A stretch of DNA of 64,000 nt, taken from contig CAZAPG010000032.1 of NCBI GenBank assembly GCA_964486935.1, positions 16,091 to 80,090 of the forward strand. Direction: 5' to 3'. This DNA is from CAZAPG01 sp964486935 (lineage in GTDB: Bacteria; Chloroflexota; Anaerolineae; 4572-78; J111). Both the position numbers and the translations under genes were made by a program. Under the pieces are notes generated by a model. The model was not told where the DNA came from. It was given only the letters and a program-made list of their open reading frames with translations, and made no database searches. Numbering within the stretch: position 1 is the stretch's first letter; each line of letters opens with the position of its first letter. Positions 26,043-35,147 of the stretch are shown here, one piece after another.

Positions 26043-27566
26043 ATGGCATTAAAGTTAGATGATATTACCGCGCGTCTGCGTGAGCAAATAGAATCATTTG
26101 AAGCGCCGCTTGAAGTGGCCGATGTTGGCGCCGTTTTAAGCGTGGGCGATGGCATTGCCCGCATTAGCGGGCTGGCCAACGTCATGTCTACCGAATTGCT
26201 GGAGTTTCCCGGCGGCGTGTTGGGCATGGCCCTGAACCTTGAAGACGATAACGTAGGCGCTGTTATTTTGGGCGATTATGAACACATTGAGGAAGGCAAC
26301 ACCGTAAAAAGCACCGGTCGTATTGCCTCGGTGCCGGTTGGCGAGGGGCTGGTTGGCCGCGTAGTTAACGCCGTGGGCGAGCCGGTTGATGGCAAAGGCC
26401 CCGTTCAGAATGACGGCTTTTACCCCATCGAAAAAATTGCGCCCGGCGTTATTGAGCGGGCCAATGTTGACACCCCTGTTCAAACCGGTATCAAAGCCAT
26501 CGACTCGATGATTCCCATTGGCCGCGGCCAGCGCGAGTTAATTATTGGCGACCGGCAAACCGGCAAAACCGCCATTGCCCTGGATACCATCATCAACCAA
26601 AAGGGCAAAGACCTGATTTGTATTTACGTAGCCATTGGCCAGCGCCAGGGGCAGGTAGCCCAGGTGGTTGCCACCCTTGAAGAATTTGGCGCAATGGAGC
26701 ATACCATTGTGGTGGTGGCCGGCGCGTCAGACCCCGCGCCGATGCAGTACATTGCCCCGTATGCCGGCTGCGCCATGGGCGAATACTTTATGGACAACGG
26801 CAAAGAGGCGTTGATTATTTACGACGACCTCAGCAAGCACGCCTGGGCCTACCGCCAGATTTCGCTGCTGCTGCGCCGCCCGCCGGGCCGCGAGGCTTAC
26901 CCCGGTGACCTGTTCTATCTGCACTCGCGGCTGCTGGAACGCGCCGCCAAGCTTTCAAAAGAAAATGGCGGCGGGTCGCTCACGGCTTTGCCCATCATCG
27001 AAACCCTGGCCGGTGACGTGAGCGCCTACGTGCCCACCAACGTTATCTCCATTACCGATGGCCAGATTTATCTGGAAAGCGACCTGTTTTATGCCGGTCA
27101 ACGTCCGGCGGTGAACGCGGGCCTGTCCGTGTCTCGCGTGGGCGGCGATGCTCAAACCAGGGCTATGCGGCAGGTGGCCGGCCAAATGCGCCTGGAGCTG
27201 GCCCAGTTTCGCGAACTGGCCGCCTTTGCCCAGTTTGGCTCAGACCTGGATAAAGCCACCCGCGACCAGTTGGAGCGTGGCTTGCGCCTGAGCGAGTTGC
27301 TCAAACAGCCGCAATACCAGCCCGTCCCCCTGGAAGAGCAGGTAGTTGCCATGTTTGCCATGACCAAAGGGTATGGTAAAGATGTGCCGGTTGACAAAGT
27401 TCAAGAGTACGAAGCCAAACTGCTTGAGTTTATGAGAACCAGCCATCCCGAAGTGGGGCAGTCAATTCTCAGCCAAAAGAAAATTACCGAAGAGATCGAA
27501 GCCTCGTTGCGGGCCGCGCTGGCAGAATATAACCAGTCTGCCGGATATTCGGTACCTTCAAATTAA
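26043..27566 (+). CDS. atpA: ATP synthase F1 subunit alpha
   Basis: 507 residues, family-typical. Nucleotide-binding P-loop GDRQTGKTAIALD (near 170), RGQRELIIGDR, the conserved VVGASDPAPMQY-like segment and the alpha arginine region around SVSRVGGDAQTRAM. It forms the alpha3beta3 head with AtpD; alpha nucleotide sites are regulatory. GGAGG lies ahead of the ATG. Gap of 24 bases to atpH. Confidence 0.97.
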   Translation: MALKLDDITARLREQIESFEAPLEVADVGAVLSVGDGIARISGLANVMSTELLEFPGGVLGMALNLEDDNVGAVILGDYEHIEEGNTVKSTGRIASVPVGEGLVGRVVNAVGEPVDGKGPVQNDGFYPIEKIAPGVIERANVDTPVQTGIKAIDSMIPIGRGQRELIIGDRQTGKTAIALDTIINQKGKDLICIYVAIGQRQGQVAQVVATLEEFGAMEHTIVVVAGASDPAPMQYIAPYAGCAMGEYFMDNGKEALIIYDDLSKHAWAYRQISLLLRRPPGREAYPGDLFYLHSRLLERAAKLSKENGGGSLTALPIIETLAGDVSAYVPTNVISITDGQIYLESDLFYAGQRPAVNAGLSVSRVGGDAQTRAMRQVAGQMRLELAQFRELAAFAQFGSDLDKATRDQLERGLRLSELLKQPQYQPVPLEEQVVAMFAMTKGYGKDVPVDKVQEYEAKLLEFMRTSHPEVGQSILSQKKITEEIEASLRAALAEYNQSAGYSVPSN

Positions 27567-27576
27567 GGGGTAATCA

Positions 27577-28491
27577 GTGGCCTCTGTTCGCGAACTCAAA
27601 CGACGAATCAGAAGTGTAAAAAATATTTCTCAAGTTACCCGCGCCATGCAAATGGTGGCCGCCTCAAAAATGCGGCGGGCGCAGGAGCAGGCCCTGGCCT
27701 CGCGGCCTTACGCGGCCAAAGCGTGGGAAATTTTAATGCACTTGTCTGCCCAAAAAGTCAACACCGAGCAGCTTCATCCCCTGCTGGCCCGGCGAGATGA
27801 GGTTAAAAATGTCTCGATTATTTTGATGACCTCTGACCGGGGGCTGGCCGGCGCGTACAACAGCAACATCATTCGGGCAACTGTTCGCTTTATGCGCCAG
27901 CACGAATGGGAAAAGGCCGGCCTGATTACCGTTGGGCGCAAAGGCCGGGATTTGATGATTCGGTACGGGCGCAACGTGGTGGCCGAATTTACCGAATTGC
28001 CCGACCGCCCCACGGCCCTTGATATTCGGCCCATTACCCGCATTGCCATTGATGGTTTTTTAGCCGGCGAATTTGATGAAGTTTACCTGGCCTACACCGA
28101 CTTTATCAACACGCTCAACCAGGAGCCAACGGTTCGTCTGTTGTTGCCCATTAGGCCCGGCAGTGTGGAAAGCAAGGTAATGAGCGAGCACCTGGTTCAA
28201 ACCCAAACCCTGGCCACCACCGAATATCTGTACGAGCCAGGCCCCGGCCAGTTGCTGGATGAACTTTTGCCTCGCTTTACCGAACTGCAAATTTATCAGG
28301 CGTTGCTCGAGGCCCAGGCCAGTGAGCACTCGGCGCGGATGGTGTCGATGCGTAACGCCACCGAAAATGCCAAAGAATTGATTGGCGACCTGACCCTGAC
28401 CTACAACAAGGCCCGTCAGGATGCGATTACCAAAGAAATGCTGGATATTGCCGGCGGCGCCGAGGCATTGACCAAGGCCAAACAGAGATAG
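27577..28491 (+). CDS. atpG: ATP synthase F1 subunit gamma
   Basis: 304 residues from GTG at 27577 (ASVRELKRRIRSVKNISQVTRAMQMVAASKM), the typical N-terminal helix of the rotor. The family C-terminal helix is present (ASEHSARMVSMRNATENAKELIGDLTL). It couples c-ring rotation to catalysis. Ten bases after atpA; 92 bases of AT-rich sequence separate it from atpD. Confidence 0.96.
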   Translation: MASVRELKRRIRSVKNISQVTRAMQMVAASKMRRAQEQALASRPYAAKAWEILMHLSAQKVNTEQLHPLLARRDEVKNVSIILMTSDRGLAGAYNSNIIRATVRFMRQHEWEKAGLITVGRKGRDLMIRYGRNVVAEFTELPDRPTALDIRPITRIAIDGFLAGEFDEVYLAYTDFINTLNQEPTVRLLLPIRPGSVESKVMSEHLVQTQTLATTEYLYEPGPGQLLDELLPRFTELQIYQALLEAQASEHSARMVSMRNATENAKELIGDLTLTYNKARQDAITKEMLDIAGGAEALTKAKQR

Positions 28492-28583
28492 TATCAATTA
28501 CCATTTACTAATTACCAATTATCAACGAGCAACAACTAATTGATGCTTTGCAGATAATTGTTCATTGTCTACAGGAGGATTGA

Positions 28584-29978
28584 ATGGCTAAAGGAACTGC
28601 AGGCCGCGTAAAGCAGGTTATGGGCGCGGTGGTAGACGTTGAATTTCCTTCGGAAGAATTGCCAGAAATTTACGATGCGGTAGAAGTTCCCAGAGAGGCG
28701 CAGGAGTCGCTGGTACTGGAAGTTCAGCAGCACCTGGGTAACGATACCGTGCGTACCGTTGCGATGGATGCCACCGATGGCCTGCGTCGCGGAGCAGTAG
28801 CCTACAGCACCGGCGCGCCCATTAGCGTGCCGGTTGGCCCGGCCAGCCTTGGCCGAATTTTTAACGTCTTGGGCCGCCCGGTTGATAATCGGGGTGCGGT
28901 TGAAGCCGATACCTACTACCCCATTCACCGCCCGGCCCCGGAATTTAAAGACCAGGTTACAAAAACCGAATTGTTTGAAACCGGCCTCAAAGTCATCGAC
29001 CTGATTGCTCCCTTTACCCGGGGTGGAAAAACCGGCGTGTTTGGCGGCGCAGGCGTTGGCAAAACCGTTATCATTATGGAGCTAATCGCCTCGCTGGCCC
29101 GCGAGCACGGCGGTTACTCGGTGTTTGCCGGCGTGGGCGAGCGCACCCGCGAAGGCACCCAACTGTACCAGGAAATGCAAGAAGCCGGCGTGCTCGACAA
29201 ACTCTGCATGGTTTTTGGGCAGATGAACGAGCCGCCCGGCGTGCGGCTGCGCGTGGCCCTAACCGGCCTGACGATGGCCGAATACTTCCGCGACGAAGGC
29301 CGCGACGTGCTCCTCTTTATCGACAATATCTTCCGCTTTGTGATGAGCGGCTCCGAAGTATCGGCGCTGCTGGGCCGTATGCCCAGCGCCGTGGGCTACC
29401 AGCCCACCCTTGGCACCGAAATGGGCGAGCTGCAGGAGCGCATTACCTCAACCCGGCGCGGCTCGATTACCAGTATGCAGGCCGTTTACGTGCCCGCCGA
29501 CGACTACACCGACCCGGCCCCGGTGACAACCTTTGCCCACCTCGACGCCACCATCTCGCTGGAGCGCTCTATTGCCGAGCTGGGTATTTACCCGGCGGTT
29601 GACCCGCTGGCCTCCACCAGCCGTATTCTTGACCCCCGCGTGGTGGGCGAAGAGCACTACCAGGTGGCCCGCGACGTGCAGCGAGTGTTGCAGCGCTACA
29701 AAGACCTGCAAGATATCATCGCCATTTTGGGTATTGACGAGTTGTCGGAAGATGACAAGCTAACCGTGGCCCGCGCCCGCAAAATTCAACGCTTCTTCTC
29801 GCAGCCAATGTTTGTGGCCGAGCAGTTTACGGGTCGCCCCGGCCGCTACGTGCCGGTGCAAGATACCGTATCTGGCTTCAAACGTATTTTAGAGGGTGAT
29901 TTAGACGACGTGCCCGAAGGCCACTTTTACATGGCCGGCGGCATTGATGAAGTGTTTGAACGGGCCAAAAACGCATAA
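28584..29978 (+). CDS. atpD: ATP synthase F1 subunit beta
   Basis: 464 residues. P-loop GGAGVGKTVIIMEL, catalytic Glu and Arg in AGVGERTREGTQLY, Walker B LLFIDNIFRFV and the DELSEDD catch region all present, so catalytically competent. AGGAGG lies 8 bases upstream of the ATG, the strongest ribosome site in the operon. Residue choices match bacterial F-type, not V/A-type, ATPases. Confidence 0.97.
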   Translation: MAKGTAGRVKQVMGAVVDVEFPSEELPEIYDAVEVPREAQESLVLEVQQHLGNDTVRTVAMDATDGLRRGAVAYSTGAPISVPVGPASLGRIFNVLGRPVDNRGAVEADTYYPIHRPAPEFKDQVTKTELFETGLKVIDLIAPFTRGGKTGVFGGAGVGKTVIIMELIASLAREHGGYSVFAGVGERTREGTQLYQEMQEAGVLDKLCMVFGQMNEPPGVRLRVALTGLTMAEYFRDEGRDVLLFIDNIFRFVMSGSEVSALLGRMPSAVGYQPTLGTEMGELQERITSTRRGSITSMQAVYVPADDYTDPAPVTTFAHLDATISLERSIAELGIYPAVDPLASTSRILDPRVVGEEHYQVARDVQRVLQRYKDLQDIIAILGIDELSEDDKLTVARARKIQRFFSQPMFVAEQFTGRPGRYVPVQDTVSGFKRILEGDLDDVPEGHFYMAGGIDEVFERAKNA

Positions 29979-29994
29979 ACTCAAAGGCTAAAAG

Positions 29995-30456
29995 ATGGCA
30001 TCAACCCTGCATCTTGAAATTTTGACAATTGAACGCAAAGTTTTTGACGACCACGTGAGTATGGTGATTGCGCCCGGTACCGAAGGGGTGATGGGCATTT
30101 TGCCCCGGCACACCCCGCTGCTAACCTCGCTGGCCTACGGCGAGGTGCAAATTAAGCGCGAAGGTGAACCGGACGAGTTTTTGGCGATTGGCGGCGGCTT
30201 TATGGAAGTTCAGCCCGACCATGTAGTGGTGCTGGCCGATGCCGCCGAATTTGCCGAAGAAATTGATATTGCCCGCGCCGAAGAGGCCCGCCGCCGCGCC
30301 GAAGAGCTTTTGGCCAAGGCTTCGGAAGATGAGATTGATTTTGCCAGAGCCGAAACTGCGCTGCGTCGCTCTATTACCCGCCTGAAAGTGGCGCGCCGCC
30401 GGCGGGGGCGCGATGCCGTTCAAATGGGGTCGCGGGGTGGCGGGTCGCCAGAATAG
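29995..30456 (+). CDS. atpC: ATP synthase F1 subunit epsilon
   Basis: 153 residues. N-terminal beta-sandwich with LHLEILTIERKVFDDHVSMV, GVMGILPRHTPLLT and FLAIGGGFMEVQPDHVVVLAD; a C-terminal two-helix region rich in Ala/Arg/Glu follows, extended by a basic tail (RRRRGRDAVQ). Epsilon inhibits ATP hydrolysis and links gamma to the c-ring. Last gene of the operon, followed by a strong terminator. Confidence 0.95.
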   Translation: MASTLHLEILTIERKVFDDHVSMVIAPGTEGVMGILPRHTPLLTSLAYGEVQIKREGEPDEFLAIGGGFMEVQPDHVVVLADAAEFAEEIDIARAEEARRRAEELLAKASEDEIDFARAETALRRSITRLKVARRRRGRDAVQMGSRGGGSPE

Positions 30457-30498
30457 CTTTTACCTCCTGCGAGGAGCGAGGGGAGAGAACGTTGTCAT

Positions 30499-30535
30499 AA
30501 GCTGGGAGTTACATCGGGTAACTCCCAGCTTTTTT
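30499..30535 (+). terminator. Terminator of the ATP synthase operon
   Basis: 13-bp perfect stem (AAGCTGGGAGTTA at 30499-30511, TAACTCCCAGCTT at 30519-30531), 7-base loop, then a T run. Confidence 0.9.
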
Positions 30536-30601
30536 GTGAAGATATTTGCTCAAAAATTGATTTAACTTACAATTAAGCGTCTAAACTATCACCGCGAGGA
30601 A

Positions 30602-30629
30602 TTGGGAATACAGGTTACGCTTGTATAAG
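30602..30629 (+). promoter_or_regulatory. Candidate promoter for mreB
   Basis: TTGGGA (30602-30607), 16-bp spacer, TATAAG (30624-30629; 5 of 6), 33 bp ahead of the mreB ATG and after the atp terminator. Confidence 0.4.
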
Positions 30630-30662
30630 TTCCCCAACCTCTGGCCTTGAGTCGGAGAGATT

Positions 30663-31673
30663 ATGTTTTCAAAAAAGATAGGTATTGATTTAGGTACCTT
30701 TAGCATTTTAATTTATGTCAAAGGGCGCGGCATTGTGTTGCAAGAGCCTTCGGTGGTGGCTATCTCGCAACGAGATGACCGGATTGTAGCCATCGGCCAG
30801 GAAGCGCTGTCGATGCTGGGCCGCGTGCCGGAAACCATCGAGATTACCCGTCCCTTAAGAGATGGAGTTATTGCCGATTACTACGTAACCGAAAAAATGC
30901 TCGATTTTTACATCGAGCGGCTGGTGGGCCGTTTTCGACTGTTTCCGCCGGAAGTGATGATTAGCACGCCGGTTGGCATTACCAGCGTCGAACGCCGGGC
31001 TGTGGAAGATGCCGCCCGAAAAGCCGCCCGCCGGCAAGCCTACACCATCCCTGAACCGCTGGCCGCCGCCATTGGCGCAGGGATGCCCATTGACACCCCC
31101 ACCGGCAACATGGTGGTTGATGTTGGCGGCGGCACCAGCGAGGCGGCGGTGATTGCCATGAACGGCATTGTTACCAGCGACTCGGTGCGTATTGCCGGCA
31201 TGAAACTTGACGACGCCATCATCAACCACGTTCGGCGCAAGCACAACCTGATTATTGGCGAGCAGACCGCCGAGGAGATAAAAATCACCATTGGCAGCGC
31301 CACCCCCTTAGACGAGCCGCTCGAAATGGAAGTGAAAGGGCGAGACCAGGTAACGGGGTTGCCGCGCCCCATCAAGGTTGTTTCTGATGAAATTACCGAC
31401 GCAATGAGCGAACCGTTGAGCGCCATTAGTGGCGTAGTCAAGAGCGTGCTGGAAAAAACGCCGCCGGAACTGGCCTCGGACATTATTGACCGGGGGATTA
31501 TTATTACCGGCGGCACCGCTTTACTCCGCAATATTGATTTAATGCTAACCCAGCAAATTGGCGTACCCTGCTATGTGGCCGATAACCCGGTAGCCTGCGT
31601 TGCCCTGGGGGCCGGCTGGGGTTTAGAAATTCGCGACGCGCTGGAAAGAGCGGCTTTGCCTTCGTATTACTAA
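30663..31673 (+). CDS. mreB: Rod shape-determining protein MreB
   Basis: 336 residues, actin fold. Phosphate 1 motif KKIGIDLGTFSILIYVKGRGIVLQEPSVVA, phosphate 2 NMVVDVGGGTSEAAVIA and adenosine motif GIIITGGTALLRNIDLML are intact. MreB filaments guide peptidoglycan or envelope synthesis during elongation. The usual partners mreC and mreD do not follow: a terminator and the convergent rex gene do, so this is a stand-alone mreB, possibly one of several copies. ATG with GAGAGATT-type upstream purine stretch. Confidence 0.94.
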   Translation: MFSKKIGIDLGTFSILIYVKGRGIVLQEPSVVAISQRDDRIVAIGQEALSMLGRVPETIEITRPLRDGVIADYYVTEKMLDFYIERLVGRFRLFPPEVMISTPVGITSVERRAVEDAARKAARRQAYTIPEPLAAAIGAGMPIDTPTGNMVVDVGGGTSEAAVIAMNGIVTSDSVRIAGMKLDDAIINHVRRKHNLIIGEQTAEEIKITIGSATPLDEPLEMEVKGRDQVTGLPRPIKVVSDEITDAMSEPLSAISGVVKSVLEKTPPELASDIIDRGIIITGGTALLRNIDLMLTQQIGVPCYVADNPVACVALGAGWGLEIRDALERAALPSYY

Positions 31674-31698
31674 CCGGCGCAGCCCAAATTTTGCATAA

Positions 31699-31731
31699 AA
31701 AAAGACCTCGTCTACAAAGCGAGGTCTTTTT
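31699..31731. terminator. Bidirectional terminator between mreB and rex
   Basis: 12-bp stem AAAAAGACCTCG (31699-31710) / CGAGGTCTTTTT (31720-31731) with a 9-base loop, flanked by A and T runs that serve both convergent genes. Confidence 0.88.
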
Positions 31732-31754
31732 GTTACCGGTCAACCGCTACCGGT

Positions 31755-32378
31755 TCAGGTAAGGTAATAAGTCATTCTTTGCAAATGCACAACCGGGTCA
31801 ATGTACTGCACCCGCACATATTCCGGCGCGCTCAAGGTGATGGGGGCATAGTTAAGAATGGCCTGCACGCCGGCTTCAATTAACTGGTCGGCCACCTCTT
31901 GCGCGGCCTGAACCGGAACTGCAATAATTGCCATTTTAATTTTCTGCTCGGCAATCACCTTGCTCAAATCTTTAACATTATGCACAATCAGGTCGCCGTT
32001 AACTTTTTGGCCAATTTTAGCCGGGTCGGCATCAAAGACAGCCTTGATGTGGAAGCCTTCGTTGATAAACCCCCCGTAATGAGCAATGGCCTGCCCTAAA
32101 TCGCCAAATCCAACCAGAGCTACGGCCCAATCTCTATCCACATGCAGAATTTTAGAGATTTGTTCGCGCAAATAGCTAATTTCATAACCGGTGCCTTGCT
32201 TGCCAAACTCGCCAAAATGAGACAGGTCTTTACGAATTTGGGCCGAGCCAATTCCCAAAATTTGGCCAAGCTCTTGCGATGAGGTGAACTCCTGCCCCGC
32301 TTCCAATAAATGGGTAAGCGCCCGCAAATAAATAGGCAGGCGTCCAATAACAATATCAGGGACCTCTATCCCTGCCAT
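31755..32378 (-). CDS. rex: Redox-sensing transcriptional repressor Rex
   Basis: 207 residues from MAGIEVPDIVIGRLPIYLRAL; the longer upstream frame is rejected because family members start here and AGGAGAGG precedes the ATG. Winged-helix DNA-binding domain (about 5-80; TSSQELGQILGIGSAQIRKDLSHFGEFGKQGTGY split by turn) then a Rossmann NAD(H) domain with VALVGFGDLGQAI. Rex leaves DNA when NADH is high, controlling fermentation and respiration genes. I could not find a clear TTGTGA-type Rex operator in this window. Confidence 0.93.
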   Translation of the reverse strand: MAGIEVPDIVIGRLPIYLRALTHLLEAGQEFTSSQELGQILGIGSAQIRKDLSHFGEFGKQGTGYEISYLREQISKILHVDRDWAVALVGFGDLGQAIAHYGGFINEGFHIKAVFDADPAKIGQKVNGDLIVHNVKDLSKVIAEQKIKMAIIAVPVQAAQEVADQLIEAGVQAILNYAPITLSAPEYVRVQYIDPVVHLQRMTYYLT

Positions 32379-32731
32379 AACCTGGCCTCTCCTTGTCTGA
32401 ACGGGATGATGAAAATTGCTGCGTGGAAATATATGATGCGTGAAATATATAACTATCTTACCATAAATCATTTCAATGGGCAATAACTGGACACAATGTA
32501 TTGGCTGCGCTATACCGCCAGCACCAACCTGTCTCGCCTCCCCAAAACTGCCATAAATCAGTATGGCCGCAATCGGATAGTCAAAATTGACAATCCTTAT
32601 CGGCCCGCATAAAATTTGAGCTTTGGAACCCCCTGCACCCACAAAAAAGGTCCTTGGGAATAATCAGGCCGGAGTGACCTGTCTGATGAGGGCTTTTGAT
32701 TGTCTACTAACATGATACATAAGGAGATGCT
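32379..32731. other. 353-bp divergent intergenic region (rex / formylglycine-type lipoprotein)
   Basis: No gene supported. It must contain both promoters, but no box pair with normal spacing stood out. AAGGAG just before 32732 is the ribosome site of the lipoprotein gene. Confidence 0.5.
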
Positions 32732-34090
32732 ATGAAACGTTTGTTAATATTGTTGAGCCTGACGTTTAGTTTGTGGCTGGCAGCTTGCGGCAACACCGAA
32801 CCGCCCCCCAACCTTGAAGAGACGGTGGCGGCGGCAGTGGCGGCTACCCTGGCGGCCATGCCGGCCGAACCGGCGGCAGAAGTGGCCGAAGCCACCCCTT
32901 ACCCAACTTATACCCCGTATCCAACTTATACCCCGGTTCCAACCGTGGCAGAGGTTGTTGCGCCTACCGAAGAACCCGCAGCAGAACCCACCCAGGCGCC
33001 GGTTCAACCAACCGCGCCGCCTCCGCCCTCGCCCTCGCCTTCGCCAACGCTTGTTTCCAGCCAGGCTATCAGCACGGCGGTTAGAACCAAAGATGGCGCA
33101 ACGATGGTTCTGGTTCCGGCAGGCGAGTTTTTGATGGGCGCCAGCGAGGCCGAGCTGGCCAGGGTAGGGGCCGGCGGCCCGCCCAAACTGGCCGGCGGCG
33201 ACGAGCAGCCGCAGCATCCCGTATCCACCGAAGCCTTTTGGATTGACCAGACCGAAGTAACCAACGCGCAGTTTAGCAACTTTGTAAACCTGACCGGTTA
33301 CAAAACCACCGCCGAAATTGAAGGTTATGGCGTCAGCGGCGGAGAGCAAATTGAGGGCGCAACTTTTTACCATCCTCAGGGCCGCGATACGGGCATTGAC
33401 GACAAACAAAATCACCCGGTAGTGCAGGTAAGCTACCAGGATGCCGAAACATACTGCCAGTGGGTTGGGGCCAGATTACCCACCGAAGCCGAGTGGGAAA
33501 AAGCGGCCAAAGGCGCTGCCAATGACCGTGTCTTTCCCTGGGGCAATGCCTTTCAACTGCCGCAATTTGACGTGTCAACTGTGGCCAATTTTTGCGATAG
33601 TAGCTGCCTGCTGGAAAGTAAAGACCCCAACGTTAATGATGGTTATGCCTATACCGCGCCGGTCGGCAGCTTTGTGGCCGGGGCCAGCCCTTATGGCGCG
33701 TTAGATATGGCCGGCAACGTGTGGGAGTGGACCAGCGGCTCATATCTGGGCTACCCCGGAAATACCTATGAACAGGCCCAGGATTTTAACGAGTATTTCA
33801 AAGTAGTGCGCGGCGGCTCGTGGGATAACGCTGCCCAGCACCTGCGGGCCACCTTCCGCCAAAATAACGAGCCGCGTTTGCGCAGCGATGGCACCGGCTT
33901 CAGGTGCGCCATCTCTGCCGCCGATTTTGACCCGGCTGCCCAGGAGCCGCCGGCTGTGGCCCCCGCACCCGTTGAACCCACAGCCGAACCAACTGCCGAA
34001 CCGACCGCTGAACCGGCTTCCGAACCGGTTGTTGAACCTGCCATCGAACCCACCGGCGAGCCAACTACCGAACCGGAAACGGGTGGATAG
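32732..34090 (+). CDS. Lipoprotein with formylglycine-generating enzyme (SUMF1/FGE)-like domain
   Basis: 452 residues. Lipobox SLWLAACGN (Cys 19) after a signal peptide; AAGGAG ribosome site. A Thr/Pro linker with tandem YPTYTPYPTYTPVPT follows, then the FGE-sulfatase fold (about 115-385): MVLVPAGEFLMGAS, TEVTNAQFSNFV, PVVQVSYQDAETYCQWVGARLPTEAEWEKAA, MAGNVWEWTSG, VVRGGSWDN, GTGFRCA. The active-site Cys pair of true FGE is absent in the region after GGSWDN, so it is probably a binding or other non-FGE member. The C-terminal tail is a tandem EPTAEPTAEP repeat. Exported, anchored on the membrane. Confidence 0.85.
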   Translation: MKRLLILLSLTFSLWLAACGNTEPPPNLEETVAAAVAATLAAMPAEPAAEVAEATPYPTYTPYPTYTPVPTVAEVVAPTEEPAAEPTQAPVQPTAPPPPSPSPSPTLVSSQAISTAVRTKDGATMVLVPAGEFLMGASEAELARVGAGGPPKLAGGDEQPQHPVSTEAFWIDQTEVTNAQFSNFVNLTGYKTTAEIEGYGVSGGEQIEGATFYHPQGRDTGIDDKQNHPVVQVSYQDAETYCQWVGARLPTEAEWEKAAKGAANDRVFPWGNAFQLPQFDVSTVANFCDSSCLLESKDPNVNDGYAYTAPVGSFVAGASPYGALDMAGNVWEWTSGSYLGYPGNTYEQAQDFNEYFKVVRGGSWDNAAQHLRATFRQNNEPRLRSDGTGFRCAISAADFDPAAQEPPAVAPAPVEPTAEPTAEPTAEPASEPVVEPAIEPTGEPTTEPETGG

Positions 34091-34133
34091 TTATAATCTG
34101 CGGGCAAAAACAGATACATTTAACAGGGTGTCT

Positions 34134-34161
34134 TTGCCTTATCAAAATTACAAGATATAAT
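34134..34161 (+). promoter_or_regulatory. Candidate promoter for the poly-Pro lipoprotein gene
   Basis: TTGCCT (34134-34139), 16-bp spacer, perfect TATAAT (34156-34161). It lies upstream of the hairpin at 34172-34200, which would then be in the 5' leader. Confidence 0.45.
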
Positions 34162-34171
34162 GACAATGTTT

Positions 34172-34200
34172 CAGCCGCTTGCGCTTGCGTAAAGCGGCTG
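34172..34200 (+). terminator. Stem-loop, terminator or leader hairpin
   Basis: 9-bp perfect stem CAGCCGCTT / AAGCGGCTG with an 11-base loop followed by only TTTC. Could terminate the FGE-like gene or sit in the leader of the next gene. Confidence 0.45.
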
Positions 34201-34235
34201 TTTCATTCATAGTCTAAGGTTGGTAGTCATAAAAT

Positions 34236-34973
34236 ATGAGGATAAAAAATCATAACCTTCAATATCTGCTAACAGCGGTGGCGCTGTTTGGTTTGGCTTT
34301 TACATCTGCCTGTACCCTGGCTTCTCCCTTTGACCGGCTGGTGACATACGTTAATGAACCGGAGGAGATAGCCGCCGTTTCCAAAACGCCGCGCGCCACC
34401 TTTACGGCTACCGCGCCGGCCACGCCAACATTTACCAGCACCCCCACCCCCACCGGTACCCCCCCCCCCCCCCCTAACGCCCCCCCCCCCCCCCCCCCCC
34501 CCCACCCCCCCCCCCCCCCCCCCCATACGCCCACGCCGGCTCCCTCCAATACCCCCGCGCCGCCGCCTCCGCCCACCGACACGCCGGCCCCCACCGATAC
34601 CCCCGCTCCCAAATGGCAATACCAACTGGCCGAACTATACAGCCAGCCTACACAGGCCAATATTCTTTCTATAATCGTGGCTATTCAAACCCATGAAGGC
34701 GATTTTATCCCCGGCCTGCGAGTGGTGGGGGTAGACCCCAACGGCGTTGTTACCAAAACAGAGGTGTCGGCAGATAGCGTTATCGGCTACACCCCGCCCG
34801 GCGAGGTGGTTAAAAGCGGCAACATTAAGTTTGAACCCGTCAGTAACTACGTAACCGGGGCCTGGTTTTTTCATCTGGAAATGCCCGATGGCACCCAGGT
34901 TTCAGATAAGTTTCCGGTTACAATGGATACCGAAAACAAACTCTGGTATTTTTTGCGCTTTCAACCCAATTAA
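34236..34973 (+). CDS. Lipoprotein with poly-proline linker, unknown C-terminal domain
   Basis: 245 residues as read. N-terminus RIKNHNLQYLLTAVALFGLAF is a signal peptide ending in a lipobox-like TSACT (Cys 26). A Thr/Pro linker (about 55-125) contains long poly-Pro encoded by C tracts of 16, 24 and 20 bases, whose exact length is uncertain and which may hide a frameshift. The C-terminal 110 residues (AELYSQPTQANILSIIVAIQ, GLRVVGVDPNGVV, YVTGAWFFHLEMPDGTQVSD) form a small beta-rich domain I do not recognise. Frame is consistent on both sides of the tracts. Confidence 0.65.
   Translation: MRIKNHNLQYLLTAVALFGLAFTSACTLASPFDRLVTYVNEPEEIAAVSKTPRATFTATAPATPTFTSTPTPTGTPPPPPNAPPPPPPPHPPPPPPHTPTPAPSNTPAPPPPPTDTPAPTDTPAPKWQYQLAELYSQPTQANILSIIVAIQTHEGDFIPGLRVVGVDPNGVVTKTEVSADSVIGYTPPGEVVKSGNIKFEPVSNYVTGAWFFHLEMPDGTQVSDKFPVTMDTENKLWYFLRFQPN
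34459..34524 (+). repeat. Poly-C tracts within a coding region
   Basis: C16 (34459-34474), C24 (34480-34503) and C20 (34505-34524), interrupted only by TAACG and single bases. Far longer than any other homopolymer here; neighbouring linker genes use mixed ACC/CCC codons. Either an assembly error or a slippage-prone tract. Confidence 0.9.
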
Positions 34974-35147
34974 AAGGGCAGAGTTATTAATTTGAGGTTC
35001 ATTCTCTAAAAATATAAAGTTGGGATGGTTATCCTATACGTTTTGAACTTGAGGTATGCTATCATAAACTGCATACGGTAGTAAAATAATAATGCTGACT
35101 CATTTAGCCGCGTCATCCATTTAATGATTGATTATGAGTAACGGCGC

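Noticed and set aside
32438..32470. Possible Rex operator ahead of rex
   Set aside because: GTGAAATATAT half-sites are present but no TTGTGA/TCACAA palindrome could be built.
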